From positions 1-64,000 of the forward strand of contig NZ_VEGP01000006.1 of NCBI RefSeq assembly GCF_007679495.1: a stretch of DNA of 64,000 nucleotides, read 5' to 3'. Source of the DNA: Paenibacillus sp. 32O-W. Its GTDB lineage: Bacteria; Bacillota; Bacilli; Paenibacillales; NBRC-103111. Of this stretch, positions 17,703 through 26,457 are shown piece after piece. The notes beneath the pieces were generated by a model. That model was not told where the DNA came from. It saw nothing but the letters and a program-made list of their open reading frames with translations, and did not search any database. Numbering within the stretch: position 1 is the stretch's first letter; each line of letters starts with the position of its first letter. A program made the position numbers and the translations under genes.

Positions 17703-19079
17703 TTATGGCATTCGCTGTATGACATGGGGGATACGGACCAGAAACGTCGATCCTCTGCCTACTTGACTTTTGACCTCAATGGTTCCCCCATGAGCTTCCA
17801 CCAATGCCTTAACGATGCTGAGGCCTACTCCCAAGCCCCCGATATCCCGGGAGCGGGACGGATCCGCGCGGAAAAACCTTTTGAAAATATGCGGCAAATC
17901 CTCTTCGGAAATTCCAATTCCATTGTCGGAGCAATAAATCAGCGTTTCCGATTCGTTGGAGGACAGGCCAACCTCAACGGTGCCTCCGTCAGGAGTGTAT
18001 TTGATGGCGTTAGAGATAATATTGGACAGGATTTGAATGATCCGGTCTGGGTCCACCTCCGCGATACAAGGCGTATTGGGATGATGAAACAAAAATTTCA
18101 TATTTTTTTCCTTGGCGAGGAATAAGTAAGCATCATGAATTCCTTTTACGATCTTCGTCATTTGCACCCGTTGAATGTTCAGCTTGAACCTGGCGGTTTC
18201 CGCTTCGGACAATTTTTCCATATCGTCAACCAGCCGGGACAGCCTGTCAATTTCGTCGTACATGCTCTGCAGGTGTTCCTCCGTCTTCGGATATACCCCG
18301 TCCAGAATGGCTTCAAGCCGCGATAAAACCGAAGTCAGCGGCGTCCTCAGCTCATGTGTCAAATCAACCAGCATCCGCTTGCGCCAAATTTCCTGTTGAT
18401 TGACATCCTCCATAAGAACATTGATCGTCCGATACAGTTCCCTGAGCTCGCTTGTTCCTTCCGGAATCAACCTCTTGTCCCGATCCCCTTTGAGAATCGG
18501 CTGTACCTGCCTGCTTCCATTGCGTAACGGAGCAGACAGTCTGCCGGAAATCACGACGCTCAACAGTAGTGAGGCAAGCAGGGCAACGGCGAAGGCAAGC
18601 TGCATCTTCCTCTCGGAATCCTGCTTCCAATTGGCAAGTGAGGCGATCTGATATTCATCGGCCTTATCGAAATAAGCATTTATATATCCCTGCACCCCGC
18701 CATTAACTATCACTGGAATCTGTACCTCATACAGCCTTTCGGACGGAATGGAGAAATCCGAGAGATTCCCGCTGTATTCGTATAGAATCGTTTCCTGATC
18801 GGGCCCGTAGCAGCGAACTGCGGTTGAAAACAACTTGGAGGTGCTCTCCAGCTTCTCCCGGATTGAAGCCGGTGTTGGGGCCTCGGTTAAGTAGGTCCGG
18901 ACGACGGAAGCCATTCTGTAGGCTTGTTCAGAGTAATACTGCTCCTTATATCGTTCCAAGAGGGATTTCCCTTGTTGGGACAGAACAGCATACAATCCTG
19001 CAAGAACGAATGCCGAGGTCAGCCATACTGCAGCGAATGCCGCCCATCGGGTTCGAATAAACCGGCCCCTCCCCTTCAT
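17703..19079 (-). CDS. sensor histidine kinase
   Basis: The product is a 458-residue membrane kinase. Two membrane segments near residues 12-33 and 160-178 frame an extracytoplasmic sensor region of about 125 residues. A HAMP-like linker follows, then the dimerisation H-box DLTHELRTPLTS with the phosphorylated histidine at 242. The ATPase domain has the N-box NIISNAIKYTPDGG, G1 DNGIGI, F-box FKRFFRAD and G2 GGLGVGLS. Its ATG overlaps the stop of the response regulator as ATGA, so the pair is coupled. The signal is unknown. No transporter of the BceAB or envelope-stress type sits beside it to hint at a role; only the unknown membrane protein follows. Confidence 0.95.
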   Translation of the reverse strand: MKGRGRFIRTRWAAFAAVWLTSAFVLAGLYAVLSQQGKSLLERYKEQYYSEQAYRMASVVRTYLTEAPTPASIREKLESTSKLFSTAVRCYGPDQETILYEYSGNLSDFSIPSERLYEVQIPVIVNGGVQGYINAYFDKADEYQIASLANWKQDSERKMQLAFAVALLASLLLSVVISGRLSAPLRNGSRQVQPILKGDRDKRLIPEGTSELRELYRTINVLMEDVNQQEIWRKRMLVDLTHELRTPLTSVLSRLEAILDGVYPKTEEHLQSMYDEIDRLSRLVDDMEKLSEAETARFKLNIQRVQMTKIVKGIHDAYLFLAKEKNMKFLFHHPNTPCIAEVDPDRIIQILSNIISNAIKYTPDGGTVEVGLSSNESETLIYCSDNGIGISEEDLPHIFKRFFRADPSRSRDIGGLGVGLSIVKALVEAHGGTIEVKSQVGRGSTFLVRIPHVIQRMP

Positions 19080-19780
19080 CCAACATCTTCATCCGGTTGA
19101 TAATTGAACTTATAGCCCGATCCGATCTTCGTAACTATGTATTGGGGATTTTTGGGATCCGGCTCTATTTTGCGGCGAATGTTCTTGATATGGGCGTCCA
19201 TGGTCCTGCCGTCCCCGATAAACCGGTAGCCGTGCACTTCATAAGACAAATCATGGCGGCTGTATATTTTCCCCGGATTCTTAACCAACAGATTAAAAAT
19301 TTTAAATTCCGTACATGTCAAATTGGCTGGCCTGCCTTCCACATAGACATCCTTGGCTTCAAAATTTACGATCAGACGGCGGTTATTAAATTTCATAAAG
19401 CGGTTTGGTGTTGGGGAAAGAGAATTGATTCTGCGTTGAAGCGCATTAATCCGGGCGATTACTTCCTTCATCCGGAACGGCTTCGTAATGTAATCATCAG
19501 CCCCCAGGTTCAACCCGTTTATGGTATCGCTTTCATGAGCCTTGGAAGTCAGCATAATCAGAGGGACATTAGAAATAGAACGGATCTGCCTGCACAGTTC
19601 TTCCCCGGACATGCCCGGAATCATCAAATCCAGAACGATTAAATCCAGCTTGAAGGTTTGAACCTTCTGCAGGGCTTCCCTTCCATCACCGGAAGTATGC
19701 ACATTCCAACCTTCTTTGATAAAATAAGATTTAAGCACGTCGCGAATCGTTACCTCATCTTCAACAATCATGATATCCAT
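19076..19780 (-). CDS. OmpR-family response regulator
   Basis: The protein has 234 residues. The receiver domain contains the acidic pair in MIVEDE, the phosphorylation site in LIVLDLMIPGMSG, the conserved threonine in LIMLTSK and the lysine in YITKPF. The C-terminal winged helix shows CTEFKIFNLLVKNPGKIYSR and IRRKIEPDPKNPQYIVT. I chose the ATG at 19780 (MDIMIVEDE) because receiver domains start there and AAGGGGG lies upstream; the longer frame adds 15 unlikely residues. It is the partner of the kinase that overlaps its stop codon. Confidence 0.95.
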   Translation of the reverse strand: MDIMIVEDEVTIRDVLKSYFIKEGWNVHTSGDGREALQKVQTFKLDLIVLDLMIPGMSGEELCRQIRSISNVPLIMLTSKAHESDTINGLNLGADDYITKPFRMKEVIARINALQRRINSLSPTPNRFMKFNNRRLIVNFEAKDVYVEGRPANLTCTEFKIFNLLVKNPGKIYSRHDLSYEVHGYRFIGDGRTMDAHIKNIRRKIEPDPKNPQYIVTKIGSGYKFNYQPDEDVG

Positions 19781-20217
19781 CTTATATATCCCCCTTGTGA
19801 AGAAAATGAGAAATTGTGCGGGCATAACTAGGACGGGCAGCCTTGGGAAGGTGTCGCCGCCAAATGGCTATCCTGTCTCCCGTATAATGAAGGCAAGGCT
19901 CTGAACCAGATTCGTGCGACCTAATAACCGCCTGCCAGGACTCTCTGATTGATTTATCTTGATCATCTGCCGATGCCATTTCAACGCCGAACCTCCCTCC
20001 CTAGAAATATTGTCTCAGAACGCAGAGAAATTCCGCAGCAGCTGCCGGGAATCTCTCCATTTAAACATAGAAACCTGCGGCACGTCCCGGTAAACAGCAC
20101 TTTTATAACCAGTGTTTTCTATTATATACGGAACATATATAAAGATTCTGCAAGGTTCCTTTTCTTTCCTTTTTTTTCTGAAAAATACTCCCCCCCATAA
20201 TTAAGGGAACGTTCAGA
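19781..20217. other. intergenic stretch upstream of response regulator
   Basis: Apart from the doubtful small ORF noted above, I see no gene here. The stretch must hold the promoter of the two-component operon and the 3' end of the mtnU message. No clear hairpin with a T-run was found for the latter. Confidence 0.5.
19782..19979 (-). CDS. possible small leader ORF before the response regulator
   Basis: A 65-codon frame ends in TAA one base before the regulator ATG, so the AAGGGGG site of the regulator lies inside it. GGGAGGGAGG precedes its ATG, but at about 14 nt, which is long. The peptide is basic, has no membrane segment and matches nothing I know. It may be a coupled leader ORF or a chance frame in the 5' leader. 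Confidence 0.25.
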   Translation of the reverse strand: MASADDQDKSIRESWQAVIRSHESGSEPCLHYTGDRIAIWRRHLPKAARPSYARTISHFLHKGDI

Positions 20218-21009
20218 CTAATATAAGTGGGGTCTGCGATCCTGGAAAACCGGAATTTTACTTCTTACACGATCCACTTCACCAAGGTCTATCTGTGCAG
20301 TGAGAATCGTTTCTTCCTCTCCGCCCTCCACGATGATCTCTCCCCAGGGGTCGATAACCATTGAGTGCCCGAAGAAGGAGGTATCTCCGCTTTGACCGAC
20401 CCTGTTGCATGAAATCACCACCATCTGGTTCTCTATAGCTCTCGCGGTCAACAGCGTACGCCAATGATTCAATCGCGGATGCGGCCACTGAGCCGGCACG
20501 AACATCATCTTGGCCCCATCCAGAGCCAACCTCCGGGACAATTCCGGAAATCGGATATCATAACAAATTACCGCTCCAGCCGGCAGCCCATCGATCTCGA
20601 AGCGTCCGATCTTCTCTCCTCCGGTCAGATACTTCTCCTCGTCCATTAACCGGAATAGATGGATTTTGTCATACTCCGCCGCAAGCTTGCCGTTCCGATC
20701 AAATACGTACAATGTATTCCTTACTTCTCCGTTTACGTTATTCGCTATCGAGCCGGCCACCACATTGACCGAATGCTCGGCGCAGAATCCGGAGATCAGC
20801 TCACGGGTCCGTTTCCCTTCCGGGTCCGCCTGCTGTTGAATCTCTTCCAGGTCAAACCCGGTATTCCACATTTCCGGACAAATCAGGACGTCCGGCTTCG
20901 GATCGGCCTGCACCGCTTGGAGCAGCATTTGCTCGAGCTTGGCAAAATTAGCTTCGGGCTCTCCGGCTTTGACATCCATTTGAAGAAGAGCGATATGTAA
21001 TGAAGACAT
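20218..21009 (-). CDS. mtnU: carbon-nitrogen hydrolase, omega-amidase of methionine salvage
   Basis: This 263-residue nitrilase-superfamily enzyme carries the Glu-Lys-Cys triad. The glutamate is in CPEMWNTG near residue 46, the lysine in EYDKIHLF near 116, and the nucleophile cysteine in ICYDIRFPE near 150. The B. subtilis relative MtnU (YkrU) hydrolyses 2-oxoglutaramate made when MtnE uses glutamine as amino donor. Here the gene is divergent from an MtnE-like aminotransferase with 163 bp between them, which supports the same pairing. A promoter with 17-bp spacing is seen at 21043-21071. Related amidases exist, so the name rests mainly on the neighbour. Confidence 0.85.
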   Translation of the reverse strand: MSSLHIALLQMDVKAGEPEANFAKLEQMLLQAVQADPKPDVLICPEMWNTGFDLEEIQQQADPEGKRTRELISGFCAEHSVNVVAGSIANNVNGEVRNTLYVFDRNGKLAAEYDKIHLFRLMDEEKYLTGGEKIGRFEIDGLPAGAVICYDIRFPELSRRLALDGAKMMFVPAQWPHPRLNHWRTLLTARAIENQMVVISCNRVGQSGDTSFFGHSMVIDPWGEIIVEGGEEETILTAQIDLGEVDRVRSKIPVFQDRRPHLY

Positions 21010-21042
21010 CGTTTTCTATTCACTTCTTTCTGCTTTTTCTCT

Positions 21043-21071
21043 ATCATAAGGGATACCGGGCGGTTCATCAA
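21043..21071 (-). promoter_or_regulatory. sigma-A promoter of mtnU
   Basis: On the minus strand TTGATG (21066-21071) and TATGAT (21043-21048) are separated by exactly 17 bp. The leader to the mtnU ATG would be only about 25-30 nt, too short for an S-box riboswitch. Confidence 0.6.
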
Positions 21072-21172
21072 TCCGGCCAACAGCAAAATCTCCTATAAGA
21101 ATACTATACAGATAGGAAAAATCGTGTTAAAATCGGTTCAATTTTACGTTAATACTGGAGTGTGAATGGATT

Positions 21173-22360
21173 TTGAATAAACAAGCCCAATTCCCCATAA
21201 TTCCCGCCGCGCGAATGCAGAGCCTCCCTAAGCAATTTTTCGCAAATCTTGTACAGAAAGCAAATGGGCGGATTGCTGAAGGATATGATGTCATCAATCT
21301 TGGCCAAGGAAATCCCGATCGCCCTACCCCGGATCATATCGTGCGAAAGATGCAGGAAGCGGCCGCCGACCCGGCTTTTCACCGCTACCCGCCGTTTGAC
21401 GGTTATTTGTTTCTGAAGGAAGCCGCCTCTCAGAGATACCGCGAGGATTATGGGGTCGAGCTGGACCCGCATACGGAGGTTGCGGTTCTCTTCGGAGGGA
21501 AAACCGGCCTGGTCGAAATCAGTCAATGCCTGCTTAATCCGGGGGATGTCTGCCTTGTCCCTGATCCGGGATATCCAGATTATTGGTCGGGGGTTGCACT
21601 GGCCGGGGGGGAAATGGTATTCATGCCGCTGCTGGAGCAAAATCGTTTCCTTCCGGATTATTCGGCTCTAGCGGAAGCCGACTTGAAGCGCGCCAAGCTG
21701 ATGTTTATTAATTATCCCAACAATCCGACCGCCATTTGCGCGCCTCCGGCTTTCTATGAAGAAACGGTTCGCTTCGCCGAACGCCATGGGATTGTAGTCG
21801 CCAGCGATTTCGCTTACGGAGCCATCGGCTTTGACGGAGAGAAGCCGGTCAGCTTCCTTCAGACCCCAGGGGCCAAGGAAGTCGGTGTCGAGTTTTATAC
21901 TTTATCGAAAACTTATAACATGGCCGGCTGGAGAGTGGCCTTCGCCGTCGGCAATCCGGAGGTTATCCGCCTCATTAACCTGATTCAGGACCATTATTAC
22001 GTCAGCCTCTTCGGAGCCGTTCAGGCGGCAGCGGCCGAAGCGCTGACCGGCCCCCAGCAGTGCGTCGCCGAGCTGTCGTCAGTCTATGAAAGCCGCAGGA
22101 ACGCTTTATTCTCAGCTCTAGAGCGAATCGGCTGGCAGGCCCAGCCTTCGCAAGGCTCCTTCTTCGCGTGGCTGCCGGTTCCCAAGGGGTACCGTTCAAG
22201 CGAATTCGCCGATAAACTGCTGCAGGAGGCCAATGTCGTAGTCGCACCTGGCATCGGCTTCGGGCAGAGCGGAGAAGGTTACGTTCGCCTAGGGCTGCTG
22301 ACTTCCGAGGAACGTCTTCAGGAAGCTGTAGAGCGAATCGGCAGGCTGAACATTTTCTAG
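21173..22360 (+). CDS. mtnE: PLP-dependent aminotransferase, methionine salvage type
   Basis: The product is a 395-residue class I/II aminotransferase. NLGQGNPDRPTP lies near residue 45, the cofactor-stacking region is NYPNNPTAI, and the Schiff-base lysine is in YTLSKTYNMAGWR near residue 245. It resembles B. subtilis MtnE (YkrV), which transaminates 4-methylthio-2-oxobutanoate to methionine at the end of the salvage pathway. The start is a TTG at 21173 with GGAG 12 nt upstream, a rather loose fit; the next ATG is at residue 15 and has no site. It is divergent from mtnU and lies ahead of the proline and mtnWXB genes. A different substrate among 2-oxo acids is possible. Confidence 0.85.
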   Translation: MNKQAQFPIIPAARMQSLPKQFFANLVQKANGRIAEGYDVINLGQGNPDRPTPDHIVRKMQEAAADPAFHRYPPFDGYLFLKEAASQRYREDYGVELDPHTEVAVLFGGKTGLVEISQCLLNPGDVCLVPDPGYPDYWSGVALAGGEMVFMPLLEQNRFLPDYSALAEADLKRAKLMFINYPNNPTAICAPPAFYEETVRFAERHGIVVASDFAYGAIGFDGEKPVSFLQTPGAKEVGVEFYTLSKTYNMAGWRVAFAVGNPEVIRLINLIQDHYYVSLFGAVQAAAAEALTGPQQCVAELSSVYESRRNALFSALERIGWQAQPSQGSFFAWLPVPKGYRSSEFADKLLQEANVVVAPGIGFGQSGEGYVRLGLLTSEERLQEAVERIGRLNIF

Positions 22361-22564
22361 GGTGGATCTAGTCACAAACGTTCGGTTTAGCAACATGCAA
22401 AGGGCTATTTCTTTACAAACGACAGGGTGAATGATATCCTTAGGAAATAAGGAAGCAGCATCCATTATGCAAGAATCGGCGTCTGCGGAACCATTCGGAA
22501 ACGCTTATGTACTTTGACTGGGATGGACCGCTAAACAATGCCGACACAACCTACTAACTGCCAT

Positions 22565-22594
22565 ACTTTCGTCCAGTGCGGACGAAAGTTTTTT
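22565..22594 (+). terminator. rho-independent terminator of mtnE
   Basis: A perfect 10-bp stem (ACTTTCGTCC / GGACGAAAGT) with a 5-nt loop is followed by TTTTT. It lies 205 bp after the mtnE stop. Confidence 0.85.
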
Positions 22595-22781
22595 CCTTAC
22601 CACGTAGGAATTTTAGGAATCATTAATATCTTTACAGCGTTAACATGACGCAATTCAAAGATTCCTATTGGCATAATAAGCTACCTCTTATACCGGGTTA
22701 TTCAATTTGAGTTTCGGGACTCCCCGCAATATACTTGGAATAAGAGCGAAGGCTTACGTCATTTTGTGGGGTATTTATCGG

Positions 22782-22802
22782 GCTCCGTTAGGAGCTTTTT
22801 TT
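22782..22802 (+). terminator. short terminator ahead of proB
   Basis: GCTCC GTTA GGAGC is followed by seven T. Upstream, CCCCGCAA (about 22723-22730) can pair with TTGTGGGG (about 22764-22771), which would close a larger fold just ahead of it. Confidence 0.55.
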
Positions 22803-23122
22803 AAAATATAAGAAAAATATAAGTTCAACATGCTTATTCAGTTCTTATATTTATCGAGAAATTGTATGTCCCTGGACAAGAACGGCGACAGCCGTTTCTT
22901 AATTGTATGGGAAAGTAAGGAATTATCCTCTTGTTATATCCTGAGTGCTCGACAGACTTTTGCGGTGTCTTCTCACCGTCCCTCATAGATTCAAATATCA
23001 TTTCCCTCGGGAAATCCGAGACAGATTTACCTGTACCTCGTCAATCCCGAGCTGTCATTCGGCTATCCAATCTGTATCCTGGTGCCGGGTAAATCATCAG
23101 CTATATAGAAAGAAGTGATTAT

Positions 23123-24223
23123 ATGCAATCACGCATTGTCGTCAAAATCGGGAGCAGCTCCCTTACTTCCGACGAAGGCGGCCTTAACCGCGATAAAGTC
23201 CATTTCTATGCAAATGAATTGTCAGCCCTGCGTCAGAATGGCTATCAGGTGCTTCTGGTTACCTCCGGAGCTGTTGCCGCCGGCTTCACTACGATCGGGT
23301 ACCGGAAACGCCCTCGTGTGCTCAAGGAAAAGCAAGCCGCCGCAGCGGTAGGACAGGCTCTGCTCATGCAGTGCTATCAAGAGGCCTTCGCACACAATGA
23401 TATCCCCGTCGCGCAGATTCTGCTCACCCGAGCCGACTTCTCCAACCGGCAAAGAATATTAAACGCGTTGATGACGGTCGAAGAGCTGCTGGCCAGAGGG
23501 GTAATTCCGATCATTAACGAGAATGATACCGTCGCTGTCGAGGAACTTAAATTTGGCGATAACGACAACCTGTCCGCCTTGGTCGCCAATCTGGTGAAAG
23601 CAAGCAGCCTTTTAATCATTACCGATACGGACGGATTGTATACCGATGATCCACGTAAGAATGCAGATGCCGTCAGAATTGATCGGGTAGAGCAAATCAG
23701 TGATGAGCTGTACCGGATCGCCGGCGGCAGCGGCTCCTCCGTCGGTACCGGAGGAATGCGCTCCAAAGTGGAAGCCGCCCGGATCGCGATGCGGGGAGGC
23801 GTACCCGTCTTTGTCGGCAAGGTGGCCGAACCCGGCGATTTGCTAGCCGCTGCTCAGAACAAAGGCAAAGGTACCTACTTTGACACCCATCTGCATACAC
23901 TGCCTGCCAAGAAGCAGTGGGTCGGCTTTCACTCCTTCCCGCAGGGCAAGGTATATGTTGACCGGGGCGCCGAAGCAGCGCTGCTGGAGGGGGGCAAGAG
24001 TCTGCTGCCTGCCGGCATTCGCAAAATATCCGGTGATTTTCACCCCGGGGATGTCGTTGAAGTTATTAATCCGGATCAGCAGCTGATCGGCAGAGGGGTC
24101 GTAAACTATGCGGCCTGGCAGCTTCAGGCGGTAGCCGGACTGTCCACGGATGAAGTGAAAAAACGGGTGGAAGTGCCGAGAATTGAAGTGATTCACCGCG
24201 ATGAATGGATGGCCGTTGACTGA
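23123..24223 (+). CDS. proB: glutamate 5-kinase
   Basis: The 366-residue enzyme phosphorylates glutamate in the first step of proline synthesis. The amino acid kinase domain covers about 1-255, with VVKIGSSSL at the start, LVTSGAVAAG and the signature VGTGGMRSKVEAARIA. A C-terminal PUA domain follows (about 275-355). The length is normal for bacteria with the PUA extension. The ribosome site (AAAGAAG) is weak. It heads proB-proA-proC, and a long leader with terminators precedes it. Confidence 0.96.
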   Translation: MQSRIVVKIGSSSLTSDEGGLNRDKVHFYANELSALRQNGYQVLLVTSGAVAAGFTTIGYRKRPRVLKEKQAAAAVGQALLMQCYQEAFAHNDIPVAQILLTRADFSNRQRILNALMTVEELLARGVIPIINENDTVAVEELKFGDNDNLSALVANLVKASSLLIITDTDGLYTDDPRKNADAVRIDRVEQISDELYRIAGGSGSSVGTGGMRSKVEAARIAMRGGVPVFVGKVAEPGDLLAAAQNKGKGTYFDTHLHTLPAKKQWVGFHSFPQGKVYVDRGAEAALLEGGKSLLPAGIRKISGDFHPGDVVEVINPDQQLIGRGVVNYAAWQLQAVAGLSTDEVKKRVEVPRIEVIHRDEWMAVD

Positions 24224-24284
24224 ATGAGGATACTAGTGACTTTATTTTCAATAGATAATAAACGATGCATGGGAGGCAAATGCT

Positions 24285-25532
24285 ATGAGCGAGATTAAAC
24301 GACAAGCAGAGCTGGCGAAACGGACAGAGCCTGTGCTGGGAAGCCTGACAACGGAACAGAAGAACGAGGCGCTGCTGGCGATGGCAGATGCACTGGTCAA
24401 GAGATCGGAAGACATTATTTCCGCGAACAAGGAAGATCTGGAGCGCGGAGCCGCTAGCGGACTTAGCAGTTCCTTGCTCGACAGGCTCGCGCTCAATGAG
24501 CAAAGAATTCAGGCAATGGCCGAAGGACTTAGACAGATTGTTGAATTACCCGATCCGATTGGAGACGTTATGGAAGAATTCGAACGGCCTAACGGACTGC
24601 TGATCCGCAAGAAGCGGGTTCCTATCGGACTGGTAGGCATCATCTATGAAGCCCGGCCGAATGTAACGGTCGATGCCGCCGGCTTATGCCTGAAGTCCGG
24701 CAATGCCGTCTTGCTGCGCGGAGGCTCCAGTGCCCTGTCCTCCAACAGCAAAATTGTCGAGGTGCTGCACGAGGCGTTGGCTGCGACTTCGGTTCCTGCA
24801 GACGCTATACAGCTGGTCGCTAGCCCCGACCGTTCATCGGTCGACGAAATGCTTAAGCTGAACGGCTGGCTCGACGTGATCATTCCGCGGGGAGGCCGGT
24901 CGCTGATTCAGAACGTCGTTCAGAATGCTTCTGTTCCCGTCATCGAAACGGGTGCCGGAGTCTGCCACACTTATCTGGATGAAACGGCCGATCCCGAGAA
25001 AGCACTGCGTATTACCATGAATGCGAAAATCCAGCGTCCTTCCGTCTGCAATGCTATGGAGACGATGATTGTACACCGCTCTTATGCCGAGAAGCATCTG
25101 GCCGATCTGGCCGATAAATTTATTACGGCGGGAGTGGAGCTGCGCGGCTGCGCGGCCGCGGTCGAGCTCGCCCCCGTGATCCATCCGGCTGCAGAGCAGG
25201 ATTGGGCTACGGAATATAACGACTATATTCTTAATATAAAAATTGTCGGGTCGTTGGAGGAAGCTATTGACCATATTCGCCAATATGGAACGATGCATTC
25301 CGAATGTATTGTTACGGAAACGAAGGAGCACGCAGACCGCTTCTTGCAGGAAGTGGATGCCGCCGCCGTTTATGTGAACGCGTCGACGCGGTTTACCGAT
25401 GGCTTTGAATTCGGCTTCGGCGCAGAGATCGGCATCAGCACACAGAAGCTGCATGCCCGTGGACCTATGGGCCTCCCTGCTCTGACTTCTACTAAATACT
25501 ACATCTATGGAAACGGGCAAATTAGAGAATAA
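24285..25532 (+). CDS. proA: glutamate-5-semialdehyde dehydrogenase
   Basis: This 415-residue enzyme of the aldehyde dehydrogenase superfamily reduces glutamyl phosphate, the second step of proline synthesis. The catalytic cysteine region reads IQRPSVCNAMET near residue 250, and VLLRGGSSALSSN contributes to the NADPH site. GGGAGGCAA precedes the ATG. It follows proB after 61 bp and precedes proC by 45 bp on the same strand. Confidence 0.96.
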   Translation: MSEIKRQAELAKRTEPVLGSLTTEQKNEALLAMADALVKRSEDIISANKEDLERGAASGLSSSLLDRLALNEQRIQAMAEGLRQIVELPDPIGDVMEEFERPNGLLIRKKRVPIGLVGIIYEARPNVTVDAAGLCLKSGNAVLLRGGSSALSSNSKIVEVLHEALAATSVPADAIQLVASPDRSSVDEMLKLNGWLDVIIPRGGRSLIQNVVQNASVPVIETGAGVCHTYLDETADPEKALRITMNAKIQRPSVCNAMETMIVHRSYAEKHLADLADKFITAGVELRGCAAAVELAPVIHPAAEQDWATEYNDYILNIKIVGSLEEAIDHIRQYGTMHSECIVTETKEHADRFLQEVDAAAVYVNASTRFTDGFEFGFGAEIGISTQKLHARGPMGLPALTSTKYYIYGNGQIRE

Positions 25533-25577
25533 GCGCAAGCCCGTCACTCCAGTTCGTGTGCACGGAGGTTTTAAACC

Positions 25578-26438
25578 ATGAATCAAACCCTTGCGGGCAA
25601 AACTATACTATTCATCGGAGCGGGAGCCATGGCCGAAGCTATCATCCGCGGTCTTGTTTCCCTTCCCGGCTCTAATCCAGAACGAATTATTGCGACAAAC
25701 TCGAGCAACCGGGACCGACTGACCATCCTCTGCCAGAAGTACGGCATCCGTACCGGCAGCGGACCAGAGGCGGTTCGCAGATATACAGCGGAAGCGGATA
25801 TCATCGTGCTTGCCATGAAGCCCAAGGACGCCGGGGCGGCACTGGAGGATCTGGCACCATTAGTGCATCCCGGGCAGCTCGTCATCTCCGTGATAGCCGG
25901 ACTTTCCATCGATACGATGGAAAATCGGCTGGGCCGGCTAATTCCCATTGCCCGCTGCATGCCGAATACATCATGTACGATCGGTATGGGGGCGACGGGA
26001 CTCTGCTTCTCCGCTAACGCCTCCGGAGTCTATCAGGAAATGGCCATAAATCTTTTCTCAGCTACCGGGGAAACCATCGTAGTCGAGGAGCCGCTGATCG
26101 ACATTGTTACCGGCGTCTCAGGCAGCGGGCCGGCTTATATCTATACCTTCATGGAAGCTCTTATGGAAGCAGGGATCCAGGGAGGGTTGAATCAGGAACA
26201 AGCCCGGAAGCTGACGGTTCAGACCGTCCTGGGTGCCGCCTCAATGGTTAAAGCAACGGGAGAAGAACCGGCCTCCTTACGGCAGAAGGTTACCTCTCCT
26301 AACGGCACCACTCAAGCCGCACTGGAAGTATTGGATCAATATCATTTTCAAGAGGCTATCCGAAGCGCTGTCCGGCGGGCTTCGGATAGAGCCGGCGAGA
26401 TCGGCCGCACGATATCCGAAGAAATGATGAAATATTGA
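25578..26438 (+). CDS. proC: pyrroline-5-carboxylate reductase
   Basis: The product is 286 residues and catalyses the last step of proline synthesis. The N-terminal Rossmann motif is FIGAGAMAEAIIRG, with RCMPNTSCTIGMGATGL in the middle and the family signature VSGSGPAYIYTFMEAL near residues 176-191. ACGGAGG precedes the ATG. B. subtilis has several paralogues (ProG, ProH, ProI), so the exact orthologue is not decided here. The mtnW start lies only 19 bp after its stop. Confidence 0.95.
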   Translation: MNQTLAGKTILFIGAGAMAEAIIRGLVSLPGSNPERIIATNSSNRDRLTILCQKYGIRTGSGPEAVRRYTAEADIIVLAMKPKDAGAALEDLAPLVHPGQLVISVIAGLSIDTMENRLGRLIPIARCMPNTSCTIGMGATGLCFSANASGVYQEMAINLFSATGETIVVEEPLIDIVTGVSGSGPAYIYTFMEALMEAGIQGGLNQEQARKLTVQTVLGAASMVKATGEEPASLRQKVTSPNGTTQAALEVLDQYHFQEAIRSAVRRASDRAGEIGRTISEEMMKY

Positions 26439-26457
26439 ACGAAAAGCAGGTGGAACG

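Larger units (their letters stand above)
22361..23122. other. long leader or intergenic stretch before proB with two terminators
   Basis: There is no gene here. It holds a strong terminator (22565-22594), probably of mtnE, a second short terminator (22782-22802) preceded by sequence able to fold, an inverted repeat AAATATAAG N20 CTTATATTT (22815-22852) and a hairpin with CGGC and GCCG arms near 22880-22900. I find no T-box or S-box signature. The second terminator without a gene ahead of it suggests a small RNA or an attenuated leader. Confidence 0.5.

Noticed and set aside
21010-21172. S-box (SAM-I) riboswitch between mtnU and mtnE
   Set aside because: The interval is 163 bp shared by two divergent promoters; no CTTATCNAGAG start or downstream terminator is seen, and the mtnU leader is about 25-30 nt.
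22520-22594. T-box riboswitch ahead of proB
   Set aside because: GGGATGGACCGCT near 22521 recalls the T-box sequence, but the match to AGGGTGGNACCGCG is poor, no specifier stem is evident, and the hairpin sits over 500 bp before proB and close behind mtnE.
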